Shown piece by piece: positions 8,770 through 15,845 of a stretch of DNA of 38,918 bases. The notes under the pieces are model-generated. The model ran no database searches. It was given only the letters and a program-made list of their open reading frames with translations, and was not told where the DNA came from. Every line of letters begins with the position of its first letter. The stretch's first letter is position 1. A program made the position numbers and the translations under genes. Origin of the DNA: Actinomadura fibrosa. GTDB lineage: Bacteria > Actinomycetota > Actinomycetes > Streptosporangiales > Streptosporangiaceae. The DNA lies in contig NZ_CAACUY010000070.1 of the NCBI RefSeq assembly GCF_900659615.1, forward strand, positions 1 to 38,918. Reading direction: 5' to 3'.

Positions 8770-8865
8770 ATGGCACGGCAGCAGCTCATCAAGCGCCCCA
8801 AGCCCCCACGTCAACCGAGTCCGCTCGACCTCAGGTCGCCCACGGGTCGCCTTCTGCCGTACTGA
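8770..8865 (+). CDS. Putative 31-aa leader peptide
   Basis: The ATG at 8770 lies 9 nt after GGGGGAG (8754-8760); an in-frame ATG at 8761 abuts that site and is less likely. The peptide begins MARQQLIKRPKPPRQ and ends GRLLPY. It is basic and proline-rich, with runs such as RPKPPRQP that translate slowly. It stops 35 nt before the terminator hairpin. Its last codons (8851-8857, CTTCTGC) are perfectly complementary to 8892-8898. The position and structure suit a regulatory upstream ORF, not a functional protein. It is too short for coding statistics. Confidence 0.4.
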   Translation: MARQQLIKRPKPPRQPSPLDLRSPTGRLLPY

Positions 8866-8900
8866 CGGACTTCCGCCTCCCGCGGACACGCGCAGAAGCC

Positions 8901-8930
8901 GCAGGGCCTCTCCACCCGGAGGGGCCCTGC
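8901..8930 (+). terminator. Terminator/attenuator hairpin
   Basis: A 13-bp stem with one G-T wobble (8901-8913 with 8918-8930) closes on the 4-nt loop ACCC. It lies between the leader ORF and the acetyltransferase. It could end read-through from the ABC genes, but a promoter candidate downstream of those genes favours attenuation. No T run follows. Confidence 0.6.
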
Positions 8931-9034
8931 GCTGTATAACGCCTGCGCTGTGTAGCGCCGCCCTCCCCGGGCTCTGGGGCGGTATGGAGTTCCGGGGTGT
9001 TCCAAGATCGGCCGCTTCGGGCGAGACTCCGATC

Positions 9035-9544
9035 ATGACTGTCCTGGAGACGGAGCGGCTGGTCCTGCGGCCGCTGACGGGTGACGATTTCGCGGACTAC
9101 GCGGCGATGCTCGCCGATCCGGAGGTGGCCGGCGGGCTGGCCGAGAGCGTCGGCACGTCGGCGGCCGACGCCTGGCGCAGCCTCGCCACCTTCATCGGGC
9201 ACCGGGAGATCCGCGGGTTCTCCCACTGGGCGGTGGTCGAGAAGGCGACCGGACGGTTCGCGGGCCGGGCGGGGCCCTGGCGGCCGCACGGCTTCCCCGG
9301 GCTCGGCGTCGGATGGTGCCTGGCGCGCGAGCACTGGGGGAAGGGCTACGCGTCGGAGGCGGGCCGTGCCGCCGTCGCCTACTGCTTCGACCGGCTGGGC
9401 GCGGACGAGGTCGTCTCGGTGATCCTGCACGGCAACCTCCGGTCCATCGCGGTGGCGGAGCGGATCGGCCACCGGCATCTGCGCGACATCGAGTACCGGA
9501 ACCAGACGGTGCACCTCTACGGTCAGCAGCGCCCAACCGGATAG
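9035..9544 (+). CDS. GNAT-family N-acetyltransferase (RimJ/RimL type)
   Basis: The protein is 169 aa from the ATG at 9035; the frame extends to an ATG at 8984, but family members begin with 'ETERLVLRPL', which fits 9035. The beta-alpha GNAT fold is recognisable: 'LETERLVLRPLTGDDFADYAAM' at the start, 'GWCLAREHWGKGYASEA' as the acetyl-CoA pyrophosphate-binding motif (R-x-x-x-G-K-G-Y-A), and 'VILHGNLRSIAVAERIG', the last typical of RimJ/RimL-like enzymes. It would transfer acetyl from acetyl-CoA to an amino group on a protein N-terminus or a small molecule. The attenuator-like leader suggests an inducible role, possibly antibiotic modification. The substrate cannot be read from the sequence. 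Confidence 0.85.
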   Translation: MTVLETERLVLRPLTGDDFADYAAMLADPEVAGGLAESVGTSAADAWRSLATFIGHREIRGFSHWAVVEKATGRFAGRAGPWRPHGFPGLGVGWCLAREHWGKGYASEAGRAAVAYCFDRLGADEVVSVILHGNLRSIAVAERIGHRHLRDIEYRNQTVHLYGQQRPTG

Positions 9545-9583
9545 AAGCGTCCAGCCGGATGAAGCCCTCAGGGGCGCAGCGGC

Positions 9584-10534
9584 TCAGGGGATCAGGACGG
9601 TCTTGCCTCGGGACGCGCCCTCCTCGAACCTCTGGTGCGCCGCGGCGGCCTCCGCCAAGGGCAGCACCGATCCGACGACCGGCTTGAGCTGGCCTGCCGC
9701 CGCCAGTTCAAAGGCGCGTGCGCGGAGCGGGGCGATCCGTCCGGGCGGCATCATGACGGTGGCGAAGCCGAGAATCGACAGCGCACGCTGGTAGACGAGA
9801 GCGGTGTCGATCTCGTGTGGGACGCCGGTGATGTTGCCGTAAAGGACCATTCGCCCGACGGTGGGCTCCAGGAGGTCGAGCGCCGCGGCGGAGACCGCGC
9901 CTCCGACGGACTCGAAGACGACCTGGACAGGGCCTTCCACGTCCTGCGCCCAATCATTCCGTGCCAGGTCGACTACGGCGTCCGCACCCAGTTCCCTGGC
10001 GAAGTCCGCATCCTCCTGGCCGCGCACCCCGGCTACGACGCGCGTCCCAGCGCGCTTGGCGAGTTGGACGAGCTGACTGCCGACACCTCCTGACGCAGCC
10101 TCCACCAGGACGGTCTCCCCCGCCTTTACCCGAGCGGTCTCCATCAGACCGACCGCGACCGTGCCCTGGGTGAGCAGCGCGAGCGCCTCGTGCGCGTCCA
10201 TGGCGTCGGGGAGCGGGACGAGTGCCTGCTCCTGGACAGCGATCAGCTCCGCATAGCCGCCGCCCATGACGGACTGGGCGAGCACACGCCGTCCCTGCCA
10301 CGACGGATCGCCGTCGACGACCCGTCCGACGACCTCGTGTCCCGCGACGAAGGGCAGAGGGAGATCGGGAGCCCAGGACTTGAGCGCACCCGCGCGCAAC
10401 TGGATGTCCGTGTAGCCGATGCCCGCCGCCTCCACCGCGATCACGACCTGGTCCTCACCCGCCTTGGGATCGTCCACCTCCTCGTACTGGAGCACTTCGG
10501 GGCCTCCGTACCTGTGGAAACGCACAGCACGCAT
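9584..10534 (-). CDS. Zinc-type medium-chain dehydrogenase / NADPH:quinone reductase-like oxidoreductase
   Basis: The protein is 316 aa. It opens with 'MRAVRFHRYGGPEVLQYEEV', the usual N-terminus of quinone oxidoreductases of the medium-chain dehydrogenase superfamily. The GroES-like domain lacks the cysteines of the catalytic zinc site, as expected for the quinone reductase branch. A Rossmann fold carries 'VEAASGGVGSQLVQLAK', the NADPH-binding loop. It probably reduces quinones or enones in the cytoplasm. It is divergent from a TetR gene across 98 bp carrying two perfect operators, so it is likely repressed and induced by an electrophile or antibiotic. This role is inferred from family and context. 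Confidence 0.88.
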   Translation of the reverse strand: MRAVRFHRYGGPEVLQYEEVDDPKAGEDQVVIAVEAAGIGYTDIQLRAGALKSWAPDLPLPFVAGHEVVGRVVDGDPSWQGRRVLAQSVMGGGYAELIAVQEQALVPLPDAMDAHEALALLTQGTVAVGLMETARVKAGETVLVEAASGGVGSQLVQLAKRAGTRVVAGVRGQEDADFARELGADAVVDLARNDWAQDVEGPVQVVFESVGGAVSAAALDLLEPTVGRMVLYGNITGVPHEIDTALVYQRALSILGFATVMMPPGRIAPLRARAFELAAAGQLKPVVGSVLPLAEAAAAHQRFEEGASRGKTVLIP

Positions 10535-10560
10535 GACGACGTCCTCTCCGAGTCAACAGA

Positions 10561-10610
10561 CGGACCGACGGTCCGCTTACTGAGACGATAGGATACGGAC
10601 CGACGGTCCG
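10561..10610. promoter_or_regulatory. Twin TetR operators
   Basis: Two identical copies of CGGACCGACGGTCCG occur at 10561-10575 and 10596-10610. Each is a perfect dyad of 7+1+7, and the centres are 35 bp apart. They fill the divergent promoter region of the dehydrogenase and the TetR gene, and a -10-like TAGGAT lies between them (10590-10595 region). Two TetR dimers could bind and repress both directions. Confidence 0.75.
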
Positions 10611-10632
10611 GATATGTCAAGGAGTGGACGGC

Positions 10633-11301
10633 GTGGAGCGAGCGCGGCCGGAAGGGACACCGCGGCGGGAGCGCGCGGACGCGGTGCGCAACCGCCGCGC
10701 GATCCTGCTCGCCGCCCACCGGCTGATCTGCGAGAACGGCGTCGACCAGGTCTCGATGAACGACATCGCGGCCGAGGCGGGCGTCGGCAAGGGCACGCTG
10801 TTCCGGCGGTTCGGCGACCGCGAGGGGCTCATCCACGCCCTCTTCGAGCAGTTGACCGCGGACTGGGAGCCCGGAGCGCTGGCACGCCTGTCCGATCCCG
10901 CGACGCCGCCCCTACAGCGCGTCCTCGGCTTCATCACCGAGCTGTTCGACCACGTCACCGTGCCGGGACGGCCTCTCCTCCGCGCGATGGGCGGCCACCC
11001 GCGCGCCGAGCGCCTGGAGCATTACCGGCTCTGGCTGGGCCACCTCACCAAGGCGGTCGCCGAAGCCCGTCCCGACCTGACCGAGGGCGAAGCCGCCTTC
11101 ATGGCCCATGTCGTCCTCAACACGCCCCGCGCACAGTTCGTCGAACTCCTCGAAGCGGAGGCCGGGCTGTCCTCGGACGACATCCGCGCGGGCATCGTCG
11201 CGTCTACCTATGCGACCTTGTCCGGCCCCCGGCTCCCATCCGAGTTGCTTCCTCCGGTGCGCGCCTGCGCGAAAGGAGCCGGGGGCGGCCCGCCTCAGTA
11301 G
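10633..11301 (+). CDS. TetR-family regulator of the divergent dehydrogenase
   Basis: The protein is 222 aa from the GTG at 10633, which has AAGGAG eight bases upstream; the GTG at 10624 lies inside that site and is less likely. The DNA-binding domain runs 'RNRRAILLAAHRLICENGVDQVSMNDIAAEAGVGKGTLFRRFGDREGLIHALF', a standard TetR helix-turn-helix. The C-terminal helical domain would hold the ligand pocket. Its adjacency to two perfect operators makes autoregulation and control of the dehydrogenase very likely. Confidence 0.88.
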   Translation: MERARPEGTPRRERADAVRNRRAILLAAHRLICENGVDQVSMNDIAAEAGVGKGTLFRRFGDREGLIHALFEQLTADWEPGALARLSDPATPPLQRVLGFITELFDHVTVPGRPLLRAMGGHPRAERLEHYRLWLGHLTKAVAEARPDLTEGEAAFMAHVVLNTPRAQFVELLEAEAGLSSDDIRAGIVASTYATLSGPRLPSELLPPVRACAKGAGGGPPQ

Positions 11302-11339
11302 GCTGAGCGGAGAGATTCCCTGTTCCAGCGTGGAGGGCC

Positions 11340-11873
11340 ATGCCTCGGGCGGACGCGCGGCGCAATCGCGAGTCGCTGCTGACCGCGGCCAAGGAGGTCT
11401 TCGGCGAGCGCGGCCCCGACGCCCCGCTCGACGAGATCGCCCGGCGGGCGGGGCTCGGCAACGCGACCATGTACCGGCACTTCCCGACGCGCCGCGACAT
11501 GCTCGTCGCCGTGTACGCGGACGAGGTCACGGCCCTGGCCGGCGAGGGCCGTGACCTGCTCGGTTCCGGACGCCCCGCCGACGCCCTCTGCTCCTGGCTC
11601 CGGACCTTCGTCGCCCACGTCGCCACCAAGCGCGACCTGGCGCACGCCATCCCGGAGGGCGAGCGCACCGCCCTCTTCGCCGAGTGGCACGCCACGATGC
11701 ACGAGACCCTGGCCGCGCTCCTCGAACGCGCGCAGGAGGCCGGCGCGGTCCGTCCGGACGTCCACGAGGCGGACCTCCTGACGCTCGCCAACGGGATGGC
11801 CCTGGCCGGAGCCGATCCGTCCAAGACGGACCGGCTCATCGCGCTCGTGCGAACGGGCATGGAACCGCGCTGA
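11340..11873 (+). CDS. TetR-family regulator
   Basis: The protein is 177 aa, a short TetR member. 'ARRNRESLLTAAKEVFGERGPDAPLDEIARRAGLGNATMYRHFPTRRDMLVAVY' is the DNA-binding domain, and the remaining ~120 residues are helical with the SBP-like C-terminal domain common in actinomycete regulators. It follows the previous TetR gene on the same strand by 38 bp and may be co-transcribed, though a -10-like TAGGCT lies in the gap. No obvious target gene adjoins it; the convergent secreted hydrolase does not share its promoter. The ATG follows GGAGGG. Confidence 0.85.
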   Translation: MPRADARRNRESLLTAAKEVFGERGPDAPLDEIARRAGLGNATMYRHFPTRRDMLVAVYADEVTALAGEGRDLLGSGRPADALCSWLRTFVAHVATKRDLAHAIPEGERTALFAEWHATMHETLAALLERAQEAGAVRPDVHEADLLTLANGMALAGADPSKTDRLIALVRTGMEPR

Positions 11874-11880
11874 AGCGCGG
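11865..11880. terminator. Terminator hairpin at convergent gene ends
   Basis: CCGCGC (11865-11870) pairs with GCGCGG (11875-11880) around a TGAA tetraloop that includes the stop codon of the TetR gene. It sits 8 bp before the end of the convergent hydrolase gene. The stem is short but very GC-rich. Confidence 0.4.
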
Positions 11881-11887
11881 ACGCCGC

Positions 11888-13207
11888 TCAGACGTTCCCG
11901 CTCGGCGGCGGCTGGACGCCCTGCTGGGTCCACGCGGCGAGCCGGTCGAACGCCGTCAGGAAATCGAGCAGCATCGGCCGGACGAGCGTGGGGAACGCGG
12001 CGTTGAACCCGTCGGTATGGGTTCCGCCGGTGACCCGGTAGTAGCGGTGCAGCGGCTGCCGTCCCGCGTCCCGGACCATCTTGGTGTAGACGTCGCCGTA
12101 GCGGGCGATGGGAGTCAGCACGTCGAGCGTGCCGCTGACGCTGATGAGCGGACGTCCGATACGCCCGGTCAGGGAGACGCGGCGTACCGCCTCACGAACT
12201 TCGCGAGGACGGGAGCCGTAGTCGTAGTCGGTGTCGCATCCCTCGCCCGTCCCCTCTGGGCAGAACGGCGTACCGGCCTGGGCCGCCCCGTCGTAGGTGG
12301 GGTCGAGTTCCTCCCGGACGACCCGCTGGAAGAAGTCCCACTGGCTCTTGTAGTGGACGCCCCACAGCGGCTCCGAGCCGGCCGGATATCCCGCCTTGAG
12401 CATCTCCTCGTGGGCTCCGGGCTGACCTGCCGCGTACCGGGGGTAGGCGCGCAGCGCGGGCGGCAGAGTGGTCAGCAGGCTCGGTCCATCGGGCGTGAAG
12501 AGCAGCGCGTTCCAGTCGACTCCGCCCGTGTAGAGACCTGGGAACCGCTCAAGCTGGCCATGTACGAGGTAGCCGCCTGCGGACAGCCCGGCGGCGTACG
12601 TATAGCGCGGCATGCGTCCGTACCGCTGTTTAGCAACGTGCTTCGCGGCGACGGTCAGTTGGGCCATCCGCATGTGCCACTCCTGGATCGCGTCGCCCGG
12701 TTTCCGTCCGTCCTGGTAGATGGCCGGCCCGGTGTTGCCCTTGTCGGTCGCCGCGAACGCGTATCCCTTCGCCAGGACGTGGTCCCCGATGATGCGGTCG
12801 TTGGCGTACTGCTCCCGGACGCCGGGCGGGCCGCTGACGACGAGTCCCCCGTTCCAGTGGAGCGGCAACCGGATGACGAACTGCGAGTCGTGGTTCCACC
12901 CGTGGTTGGTGTTGGTCGTGGACGTGTCCGGGAAGTAGCCGTCGATCTGGATACCGGGCACGCCGGACGGGTTCACCGTCCCCGGGGCCTCCAGGCCCGC
13001 CCAGTCGGCCGGATCGGTGTGCCCGGCCGGCACCGTCCCCGCCGTGGTCAGGTCCGGCAGGCAGGCCACGACGGCTCGCTCCGCGCCCGGGACGCGAAGC
13101 CTCTGTTCACCGCACCCCGCACCGGCCACGGCACCCGAGACCGGCAAAGACGCGGGCAGCAAGGAAGCGAACAGCATCGGGACGAGCACGACGGCACGCA
13201 TTGCCAT
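11888..13207 (-). CDS. Secreted alpha/beta hydrolase
   Basis: The protein is 439 aa. The frame extends further, but the ATG at 13207 has GGAAGGA six bases upstream and begins a clean signal peptide ('MAMRAVVLVPMLFASLLPASLP...AVAGA', cleavage near 30). The probable catalytic triad is Ser209 in GLSAGG, Asp362 in 'SGTLDVLTP' and His397 in 'GGTHTDG'. The oxyanion-side segment 'LPLHWNGGLVVSGPPG' and 'ANDRIIGDHVLAKGYAFAATDKGNTG' resemble tannase-like esterases and 3-hydroxybutyrate oligomer hydrolases, so an esterase is the likeliest activity, but I cannot fix the family. Cys32/49 and Cys316/324 could form disulfides. It is divergent from a two-component sensor kinase gene, which may control it. 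Confidence 0.75.
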   Translation of the reverse strand: MAMRAVVLVPMLFASLLPASLPVSGAVAGAGCGEQRLRVPGAERAVVACLPDLTTAGTVPAGHTDPADWAGLEAPGTVNPSGVPGIQIDGYFPDTSTTNTNHGWNHDSQFVIRLPLHWNGGLVVSGPPGVREQYANDRIIGDHVLAKGYAFAATDKGNTGPAIYQDGRKPGDAIQEWHMRMAQLTVAAKHVAKQRYGRMPRYTYAAGLSAGGYLVHGQLERFPGLYTGGVDWNALLFTPDGPSLLTTLPPALRAYPRYAAGQPGAHEEMLKAGYPAGSEPLWGVHYKSQWDFFQRVVREELDPTYDGAAQAGTPFCPEGTGEGCDTDYDYGSRPREVREAVRRVSLTGRIGRPLISVSGTLDVLTPIARYGDVYTKMVRDAGRQPLHRYYRVTGGTHTDGFNAAFPTLVRPMLLDFLTAFDRLAAWTQQGVQPPPSGNV

Positions 13208-13379
13208 GGTGATTCCTTCCGTGGGGTCACCACGCAACGTAAGAAGAACCCTGGGAGGCGAGTAAGTGCAAGACGTCCAGACCCGCGTTGGCCAATGGGC
13301 ACATGACCTCTGGCCAGACCCCGTCCCGTCCTCGGCCGGACCGTAGCCGCCCGGGGCCGCACCCACGTAGCCTGCGCGC

Positions 13380-14501
13380 ATGTCCTCGACGCGCCCAGTG
13401 CCGTGGGTGTCGCCCCTTCTCTGCCTCGCCGTCCTCGTCGGTGGCGTGTACTACGCCCTGGTCGATGGAGGCCCCTCGTTCCGTACGGCCGGCTTCGCCG
13501 TCTCACTTCTCCTACTCATCGGTATCGACGTCCTGGAACCACAGGTGCCGCCGGTCGCCTTGCTGGTGGTCCGGATCGCCCTCTATGGCGCGGTCAACGC
13601 ACTGGACGTCTCCGGGGTGGCCCGGGTGCTCTTCGTCCTCGTGCCGTTCAACGCGTACTTCGCCTTCGGGCGCCGGACGGCCGTGGCCCTCGGAAGTGGT
13701 TGCGTCGTGGCGCTCCTGGCGGGATTCACGATCCGCGTCCCCGACTGGCACACGCGCTCGGAGTACGTGTCCGACGTCGTGATGTTCACGCTGGGGATCG
13801 TGCTCGCCATCACGATGGCCTCCGTCGCCGTCCGCGAACGCGAGGCGCGCGTCCGTCTGGAGGAGACCATGCGGGAGGTGGAGGTCCTGGCGGCCGCGCA
13901 GGAGCGCAACCGGCTCGCCCGGGAGATCCACGACAGCCTCGGGCACCACCTCACCGCGATCGGTGTGCAGTTGGAGAAGGCGTCCGCGTTCGCCGACCTC
14001 GACCCCTCCGGCGCCCGGGACGCCGTGGAGAACGCCCGATGGTCCGCCGACCGCGCGCTGACCGAGGTCCGGCAGTCCGTCCGGGCGCTCGGACAGCACC
14101 CGTTCCGGCTCACCGACGCGCTCACCGATCTGGTCGCCCACCTCCACGGTGACCATCTGGCCATCCACCTCGATGTCAGAGGGGACGAGAATGGCCGTCC
14201 TATGGCCGTGCTCACGACTCTCTACCGGGCCGCGCAGGAGGCGTTGACGAACGCCTGCCGCCACTCCGGCGCCACCCACGTCCAGGTGACTCTGGCCTAC
14301 GAGGACCCTGGGGCCAACCTCACCATCAAGGACGACGGCACTGGTTTCCCTCTGCCCGCCGGGGGTTCTGAACCGCGAGTGGGGTCCGGCGGAGGGATCG
14401 GTCTGCGCGGGATGCGTGAACGCGTCGCCTCCCTCGGCGGCCGAGTCGACCTCGCGAGTTCGCCCGAAGGCACCACCGTCTCGGTCACGGTGCCGTGGTG
14501 A
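13380..14501 (+). CDS. NarL-type sensor histidine kinase
   Basis: The protein is 373 aa. Residues 1 to about 150 hold several membrane segments with almost no extracytoplasmic domain, so it probably senses a membrane signal. A dimerisation domain follows with the phospho-acceptor His184 in 'NRLAREIHDSLGHHL' (HisKA_3 type). The ATPase domain shows the N box 'QEALTNACRHSGA', 'IKDDGTGF', and the G box 'GIGLRGMRERVASLGG'. This layout is that of the small actinomycete kinases related to LiaS/DesK. The response regulator follows with a 4-nt overlap, so the two are translationally coupled. Confidence 0.9.
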   Translation: MSSTRPVPWVSPLLCLAVLVGGVYYALVDGGPSFRTAGFAVSLLLLIGIDVLEPQVPPVALLVVRIALYGAVNALDVSGVARVLFVLVPFNAYFAFGRRTAVALGSGCVVALLAGFTIRVPDWHTRSEYVSDVVMFTLGIVLAITMASVAVREREARVRLEETMREVEVLAAAQERNRLAREIHDSLGHHLTAIGVQLEKASAFADLDPSGARDAVENARWSADRALTEVRQSVRALGQHPFRLTDALTDLVAHLHGDHLAIHLDVRGDENGRPMAVLTTLYRAAQEALTNACRHSGATHVQVTLAYEDPGANLTIKDDGTGFPLPAGGSEPRVGSGGGIGLRGMRERVASLGGRVDLASSPEGTTVSVTVPW

Positions 14502-15154
14502 AGGCCGTACGGGTCCTCGTGGTGGACGACCAGGAGCTCGTCCGCGAGGGGATCGCCTCCCTCCTCGGCATCCAACCCGGCATCGAGGTCGTGGGGACCG
14601 CCGCGGACGGAGCCGAGGCCGTCGACGCCGCCGCGTCCGCCGACGTCGTGCTGATGGACGTGCGGATGCCCGGGACGGACGGTGTCGCGGCGACGGCCGA
14701 GCTGCGCCGCCGCACGCCGTCCTGCAAGGTCGTCATGCTCACCACGTTCGACGACGACGAGTACGTCGTCCGGGCGCTGCGCGCGGGCGCGGTCGGCTAC
14801 CTGCTCAAGAACCTCCCGGCCGCCGAGCTCGCCGCCGCCGTCCGCCTCGCCCACTCCGGCGTCACGCAGCTCGACGCGGCCGTCACCGCCCGCCTGGCGG
14901 CCGCCCTGCCCGCCCCGGACGCCCCCGCCGCGAACACCCCTGCCGCGCACACCCCCGCCGCGGACGCCCTCACCTCGCGCGAGACGGACGTCCTCCGGCT
15001 GATCGCCGCCGGGGCCACCAACAAGGAGATCGCCGCACGCCTCTACCTCAGCGAGGGCACCGTCAAGAACCACATCTCCCGGATCCTGCAACGCCTCGGT
15101 CTCCGCGACCGGACGCAGGCCGCCCTCTACGCCCGCGACCAGGGCCTGCTCTGA
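14498..15154 (+). CDS. NarL/LuxR-type response regulator
   Basis: The protein is 218 aa. The receiver domain has the acidic pair Asp10/Asp11, the phospho-acceptor Asp54 in 'VVLMDVRMPG', Thr82 and Lys104 in 'LLKN'. A flexible linker made of the near-repeat 'AANTPAAHTPAAD' joins it to a LuxR-type helix-turn-helix ('LTSRETDVLRLIAAGATNKEIAARLYLSEGTVKNHISRI'). GTG at 14498 overlaps the kinase stop as GTGA; a GTG at 14495 is equally possible. It forms a two-component pair with the preceding kinase. The targets are unknown; the divergent secreted hydrolase is a natural candidate. Confidence 0.9.
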   Translation: MKAVRVLVVDDQELVREGIASLLGIQPGIEVVGTAADGAEAVDAAASADVVLMDVRMPGTDGVAATAELRRRTPSCKVVMLTTFDDDEYVVRALRAGAVGYLLKNLPAAELAAAVRLAHSGVTQLDAAVTARLAAALPAPDAPAANTPAAHTPAADALTSRETDVLRLIAAGATNKEIAARLYLSEGTVKNHISRILQRLGLRDRTQAALYARDQGLL

Positions 15155-15171
15155 AGCGGCGCCCCCGCTTC
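15153..15171. terminator. Terminator hairpin between convergent genes
   Basis: A perfect 7-bp stem (15153-15159 with 15165-15171) and 5-nt loop overlap the stop codon of the response regulator. It lies 17 bp before the end of the convergent STAS gene. Confidence 0.5.
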
Positions 15172-15188
15172 GGGCCCTCGCGCGGGCG

Positions 15189-15578
15189 TCACATGCCCCA
15201 GGGCCGCCCGCCGTCCGGCGCGGGCCGCCTGCCCGGCAGGACGTCGCAGACCTCGAAGCGCCGGTCGAGCCCGGTCGTCTCAAGCAGCCGGGTGACGCGC
15301 GCGGTGGGCCGCAGCAGCACCAGCCTGCCCCCGGCGACCTCCGTGCGCCGCCACGCCCGCAGCAGCGCCGCGAGCCCCGACGAGTCGCAGAAGTCGAGCC
15401 GGGACAGGTCCAGCGCCACCTTGGGCAGCATCCGCAGCCGGAGCACATCGCCCAGGTTCGCGTCCAGCCCCGGGGCGGTGTGGATGTCGAGCTCCCCGGC
15501 GACGCTGAGCACCGCCCAGTCGTCGAGCCAGCCGACCATGAAGCTCACGCCGGGAAGGCTGCCGTCCGCCGCCGTCAT
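15189..15578 (-). CDS. STAS-domain anti-sigma factor antagonist
   Basis: The protein is 129 aa and almost wholly a STAS domain. 'WAVLSVAGELDIHTAPGLDANL' is the first strand-helix unit, and 'LDLSRLDFCDSSGLAALL' carries the conserved D-S-S-G, where Ser66 matches the phosphorylated Ser58 of SpoIIAA. Such proteins bind a kinase-type anti-sigma factor and free a SigB/F-like sigma factor; phosphorylation switches them off. No anti-sigma kinase or sigma-B-type gene adjoins it, so it is an orphan that must work with a distant partner. The ATG has GGAG nine bases upstream. Confidence 0.88.
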   Translation of the reverse strand: MTAADGSLPGVSFMVGWLDDWAVLSVAGELDIHTAPGLDANLGDVLRLRMLPKVALDLSRLDFCDSSGLAALLRAWRRTEVAGGRLVLLRPTARVTRLLETTGLDRRFEVCDVLPGRRPAPDGGRPWGM

Positions 15579-15604
15579 CGCTCACCACTCCCCGGCCGGG
15601 CCGA

Positions 15605-15683
15605 TGTACGCCGCCGTACAGCGTAACTCCAGCTCACCGGCTGTTCGCCGGTCCCGCGGAAGCAGAACGAAACAGCTCACCGG
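15605..15683. promoter_or_regulatory. Dyad and direct repeats in the STAS/lipase intergenic region
   Basis: The 267-bp divergent gap contains a perfect dyad TGTACG-CCGC-CGTACA (15605-15620) and two exact copies of CAGCTCACCGG (15630-15640 and 15673-15683), 43 bp or four helical turns apart. Spacing on the same helix face suggests a regulator site, but none of these matches a motif I know. Confidence 0.35.
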
Positions 15684-15845
15684 GCGTCGGAACCGCCGCC
15701 CGGCGGCGGCCGGTTGGCCCCTGGGTGCCAGGACGCCCGGAAGAACAGTGCCGGGGACTCTCGCCGGGCACCGCGCACCCCGTCCATGATCACCTGCATC
15801 GCGGTCACCGGGACCGCGATCGCGAGATCATGAAGGGGCTCCCGC

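Larger units (their letters stand above)
8571..9034 (+). other. Long leader region upstream of the GNAT gene
   Basis: This 464-bp stretch has no conventional gene. It holds, in order: a candidate promoter (8633-8669), a short leader ORF with good ribosome binding site (8770-8865), a sequence able to pair with the ORF's last codons (8892-8898), a strong terminator hairpin (8901-8930) and a 16-bp tandem duplication (8926-8957). The order resembles ribosome-dependent attenuation. A longer open frame in this region (8694-8939) has no coding character. Confidence 0.5.

Noticed and set aside
8694..8939. An 81-aa plus-strand frame in the GNAT leader
   Set aside because: It has no ribosome binding site at a start codon and runs through the terminator hairpin; the shorter leader ORF in another frame fits better.
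9520..9560. Near-duplicate 15-mers at the end of the GNAT gene
   Set aside because: Two imperfect copies of GCGCCCAACCGGAT-like sequence look like local slippage; no attachment site or mobile element accompanies them.
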